Assembly (NCBI GenBank): GCA_036435485.1
Contig: CM071595.1
Span: 229,200,080-229,264,079 of the forward strand
DNA from: Saposhnikovia divaricata
Lineage: Eukaryota > Streptophyta > Magnoliopsida > Apiales > Apiaceae
Direction: 5' to 3'
DNA: 64,000 bases
Position 1 is the first letter of the stretch; the number at the start of each line of letters is the position of its first letter. This document shows positions 59,888-64,000 of this stretch, in pieces. The notes beneath the pieces were generated by a model. The model was not told the origin of the DNA. It saw only the letters and a program-made list of their open reading frames with translations, and did no database searches. The translations under genes and the position numbers were made by a program.

Positions 59888-59892
59888 TAAAC

Positions 59893-61100
59893 ACTTCTTT
59901 TAAGTTTAATGCAATTTCAAGTTTCCTTTATTTTTCTCATTTTGCTCTCTCGTTTATGCTGTCTCGCTCTCGTTATTTTCGTAAATCCGATTAGTGGACA
60001 AAGTAGCGAAATGCTAATCACTTGGGGTTGAAAGTAACGATTTTTATTTTATTATTCCTAATTAATAATCGTAGTTGATCCCCTTTAAATTTCCATTTTA
60101 TTATGGGAATTTTAATTCCAAATCTTCGTTTTTGTGTAACTTTAATTACGTAGTTAATTTCTTTGTTGTCGTATTTAATTTTCAAATTAAAAAAATTAGG
60201 TTTTCTAATTTTGAGTACTTATTTTACCTGTTTTTACTTGTTTATTCGAAGCTATGTCCCTTGTTTTCTTCTTTTTATACTCAAGAAGCTTTCCCCTGTT
60301 TCTTTCTCGTCATTAATTTGACTTTTCCCTATTTTACTAAACCCAGCAGTAGCAACCATTCCTCTCCTTGTTTTCTGCGTCTCTTTCTCCTATCTCAATT
60401 ATTCTTCTCCAATTCTTCACAATCAGTTCACACCCATTTCCCCTCATCTCACTTTTCTTCTCAAATCCCTCAATCCACTCTTCTCTTTCTCTTTAATTCT
60501 TCTTCTTAGACCCGCCAGCACATTTTTATTTCTCAGTTGTTTTGCTTCCAAATTCAAATTCTTATGGGTTGTTTGTTCGCTGCTTGTTTTTGAGGTTTAC
60601 TGAGTTCGTTACTAAGTTGCTGAGTTCGTTGTATGGTTTTTGCCGAGTTAGTAGCTCTAGGTTGTGAAGTCTGAGTCGTTTGTTCTTTGTTTTCTGCTTT
60701 TTGTTTTGGTTCCCTGGTTTGCTGTCGTGTTTAATCGTAGTGGCTAAATGGTGGTTGTTTTTTATTGTAAGTTTTTGTTGCTGTGTCCTGAGTTTCTGGG
60801 TTTATGGGCTGGGTTCAGTTTTGAGTTGTAGTTCTGTTAAATGGCTGAGCTGCAGCTGAGTCTGTTTGTTGAGTCTATGTTCCTACTGAGTTGTTTTACT
60901 GAGTTTGTGTTTTTACGTGTGTGTGTTTTTGCTGTGTCGAATTATTGTAAGTTGAATTTGTTGGATATTTTGAATAAAAAATAAGTGCATATTATTTTTG
61001 ATTTGTAACTTCTCTATTAATTTTGTAACTCATGTAATAATGTAATTGTTATTATTGCTATGGGGGTTACAAAGTTAAGTCTTTGGGGGTTACAAAGTTA
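59893..61100. other. Rest of the Ty3-4 LTR and unassigned sequence
   Basis: The first 200 or so bases continue the Ty3-4 LTR. The remainder is pyrimidine-rich and then T/G-rich, with CTGAGTTCGTT-type repeats at about 60600-60640. The frame at 60075-60509 is low-complexity and not a gene. Part of it may belong to the LTR of the Copia element that follows. Confidence 0.4.
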
Positions 61101-61124
61101 TGGATGAGGGGGTTACATATCTTC

Positions 61125-61140
61125 TACTCCTATATAAGGA
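61125..61140 (+). promoter_or_regulatory. TATA box of the downstream Copia element
   Basis: CTATATAAGGAG, followed about 30 bases later by sequence resembling the start of an LTR transcript. It fits the LTR promoter of the element whose gag starts at 62657. Confidence 0.55.
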
Positions 61141-61427
61141 GTCTTGGGGATCATTGTTTTGACACACAAAAATATACAAGTTTTCTTTGCATTACTCTTA
61201 GAGCTCTAGGGTCAGTTTTCTGTGAGATAGTTGCAATATTTGTTCGGTTCGTAGGAGGCGGGTCTAAGGTGCTCAAGACTACCTCAATTCGTTGTATCCT
61301 GGGAGACGGAAGCCACAACACACTTTCGAGCACATACGGAAGGGGCTTATCTGTTTTAAGGACAGCGTGGTTTTCACGTGCCTCGAATATTCTTTTCGGT
61401 ATTTTCTTGTTATAATCTTAATTTCAG

Positions 61428-62654
61428 GTACAATCTCTTACCATACTTCGTACAGGCTTAAAACAGATAATATATTTCACATAAATTATTAAAATTAATG
61501 AGTTTAGATGATAAACTAATTTGTGTGATTTTTGTTGTTCGGAAGTATAATGTGAGTGTGATGTTTGTATCCTGCCTGGTTATTTTTATGATTAGCAAGT
61601 TTGGTTTTACAATATCCAGTACATATATTTGGTATTTTCTTATCAATCATGAATCTGTTGTTTTATTTTAGTAGGGAACTTTGCATGTCATGCTTCTGGT
61701 TCTATTATGTTGGATTCAAGCATTAAGATATTTTATGTATGATCTTTTTAATTTGCTAGGGTCATATTTAAAATCTGCTTGTGTAATGTTTTGTCATGAT
61801 TGACATATTTTGTTAAGGTTTTAACTTTTAAATGTTTCTTTATAAACACATGTTAGTTTGGAGAAAAAAAAAGTGTTTTTTTCTTTATCTTTGGTTCTTG
61901 ATAGATATCTTTTACCTAGGACTTGCTGCCATGTCTCGGTTTGAAAAAAAAATGATGATGACATGTAAATTATTTGTGTTTTAAGTGATATTATATATTA
62001 ATTAGTGTCAAGCATGTTAATTATCTTTTTTTTTCCTCATTGTTTGGATTGAACTGTAACTGACGCGTTTAAAATGAATTTTTGGATTCCAGTATTAGAT
62101 GTTAAGAATCTGTTTTGATGACAATATTTGTTACTTCTTTTATTTTAGTATTATAATATCGCTTATCATGTCATAATTGCATTTCATTCAATTACATGGA
62201 TTTATGTAAAAAAAATTTCTCTTTTTAATGGACTTGTTACATATATCCGACTTGTTATACAAAAATGTTATTATTCATATGACTTGAATGATGCCTTTTG
62301 CGTGCCTCTGATCTTATTTGGGAGTTTACAATGTGATATAATTGCCTTATACTCTTATGCAATTACATGTTCATTTGTTACTTTATGTGAGTGTTGTTTT
62401 AATCCGACCGTATGCTGGATAACATCACTGCTTCAAACCTTGTGCTTAAAAAAGGTCTTTTATGGTTTTATTATTTAAACCTATGTGTAGTAATAGATCG
62501 TTTGTTCATCTGTATCAGTTGTTGAGGTATTTGGCTGTATGACCATTTTTTTTATTTTTATTTTTTTCAAATTAAAAAAAATAAAAATAAATGAGGTGTT
62601 TATATTCTTAATAAGTATCTCACAATGAGTTTTTTTTGTTAATCTTAATTTCAG
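61428..62654 (+). other. Probable intron in the Copia leader
   Basis: Starts GTACAA at 61428 after CAG and ends TTTCAG at 62654, three bases (GAA context, AA before ATG) ahead of the gag start codon. The 15 bases before each end are identical (61413-61427 and 62640-62654). Splicing would bring the LTR transcript directly to the gag ATG. Inference from splice-site look and position. Confidence 0.5.
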
Positions 62655-62656
62655 AA

Positions 62657-64000
62657 ATGTCGGGAGTTGACGGAGCTAACTTGTCTGGTGATAAGCGTGT
62701 AACTGCTGAGGCAGTGCCTAATACGGCGACCCTTGTGGTGCCAAATACGGCTGTACCGGTAACCGCTCAAGTGGAAAAACCGGAGAAATTCAGTGGGCTG
62801 AATTTCAAGAGGTGGCAACAAAAGATGTTGTTCTACCTGACCACCTTGAACCTTGTGAGGTTCTTGACTGAGGATGCACCTAAGCTGAAAGAAGGTGAAA
62901 CCGATGTTCAGCTTGTTAGTACGGTCCAAGCTTGGAACCACTCGGATTTCTTATGTAGAAATTATATTATGAACTGTTTGAGTGATTCACTGTACAATGT
63001 GTATAGTGTGCTGAAAACGTCCAAAACTTTGTGGGACTCACTTGACAGAAAGTATAGAACCGAGGATGCGGGTACTAAGAAGTTTATAGTGTCCCGACTC
63101 CTTGAGTTTATGACGGTGGATTCCAAGAAAGTGGTTAGTCAAGTTCAAGACCTTCAGATGATCATGCATGACATGGAAGCTGAGGGTATGCCCATGAATG
63201 AAGCCTTTCAAGTAGCCGTTTTTATTAAAAAATTACCCCCTGGTTGGAAGGACTTCAAGAATTGTTTGAAGCATAAGCGAAAGGAGATGACGGTGCAAGA
63301 CCTTGTCTTGAGACTCCGAATTGAGGAGGATAATAATAATCAGTTTGTCTCTTCCTCTAGTGCTAATGTTGTGGAGGTCAAGAAGAACTCCAAGTTCAAG
63401 AAGGGGAAACCAGACAAGAGGCCCAACTTGGGACCTAAGGGTGGAGTTTCTAAAAAGAAATTTCAAGGAAAGTGTTTCAACTGTGACAAGTTGGGTCACA
63501 AGTCAACTGAGTGCAGACTATCGAAGCGGAAGAAGCACGAGGCCCACATGGTGGATGATGTGGCTCAAGATATGTCTGAAATCAGTCTCTCTGCTATGGT
63601 GTCCGAAGTGAACCTGATCGGCTCCAACCCGAAAGAATGGTGGATTGACACTGGTGCTACAAGGCACATATGCTCTAGCAAGGAGTTGTTCCACACCTTC
63701 ACACCAACTGAGATTAGAGAGAAGCTGTTTATGGGAAACTCTGCAACATCTATGTGCCGGATATCCGAAGGAACTTGGTTTCTGGCTCGTTGCTGAACAA
63801 GCATGGATTCCGCATGATGATTGAATCTGATAAGGTTATTTTGTCTAAGAAAGGAATGTTTGTGGGAAAAGGTTATGTAACCGAGGGGTTATTTAAGCTT
63901 AATGTAATGACTGTGAAGAGTATTAATAATAATAATAATTCTTCTGCTTACTTGCTTGATTCTTCCAATTTGTGGCATGGTAGACTAGGTCATGTTAATT
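62657..64000 (+). pseudogene. Copia gag-protease and pre-integrase, running off the window
   Basis: ATG at 62657 directly follows a splice-acceptor-like site. Copia gag (UBN2 type): K-P-E-K-F-S-G-L-N-F-K-R-W-Q, then L-W-D-S-L-D-R-K-Y and L-P-P-G-W-K-D-F. CCHC knuckle C-F-N-C-D-K-L-G-H-K-S-T-E-C. Protease W-W-I-D-T-G-A-T-R-H-I-C at about 63641-63676. At about 63753 a piece is missing and the frame changes, so the ORF ends at 63796. From there another frame reads V-P-D-I-R-R-N-L-V-S-G-S and L-W-H-G-R-L-G-H-V-N, the GAG-pre-integrase domain, up to the window edge. The element is therefore damaged. It is a different Copia family from 871-4190 as far as can be seen. Confidence 0.85.

Noticed and set aside
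60075..60509. 144-codon open frame
   Set aside because: Phe/Ser/Leu-rich low-complexity translation of a pyrimidine-rich tract, with no family signal.

Overview
This is a repeat-rich stretch of a plant nuclear genome, most likely a eudicot with a large genome. Three things point this way: an intron-containing chloroplast-biogenesis gene of the HCF173 type, a group IIe WRKY gene, and plant-specific Athila-like Ty3, Copia, L1-type LINE and CACTA elements. There are no bacterial operons, rRNA genes or tRNA genes. The species cannot be fixed from the sequence alone.

Layout. 1-870: nothing recognised. 871-4190: a 5'-truncated Copia element on the minus strand, with one LTR and broken RT/RNase H. 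5640-27000: one old LINE split by two LTR retrotransposons. These are Ty3-1 (6214-12213, minus, non-autonomous, duplication TAGCT) and Ty3-2 (15685-26638, plus, nearly complete Athila-like with gag, pol and a third ORF, duplication TGGGT). 28188-29438: a three-exon WRKY gene. 30483-33899: a 3.4-kb solo LTR with duplication CAGGC. 38685-45732, minus: a 16-exon HCF173 gene that reads to 602 codons with no break. 46190-60000: a nest in which the LTR of an older Ty3 element (Ty3-4) is split by Ty3-3 (47394-59887, duplication TAAAC), a sister of Ty3-1. Ty3-3 is itself split by a CACTA element (50882-56637, duplication TGT) carrying pieces of at least four host genes. 61000-64000: the start of a Copia element (leader, probable leader intron, gag, protease) that runs off the window.

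Only the WRKY and HCF173 genes look like working host genes. The WRKY protein would be a nuclear W-box-binding transcription factor. HCF173 would act in the chloroplast on psbA translation and photosystem II biogenesis. They are transcribed towards each other, about 9 kb apart, with the solo LTR between them.

The most unusual signal is non-coding. Three separate Ty3 insertions (Ty3-1, Ty3-2, Ty3-3) share a post-pol cassette of small hairpins, a further hairpin abutting an internal polypurine-like tract, and a hairpin at the very start of each LTR. Several paired positions change together between copies, which suggests selection on structure. Ty3-2 also has a TATA box placed just upstream of its third ORF.
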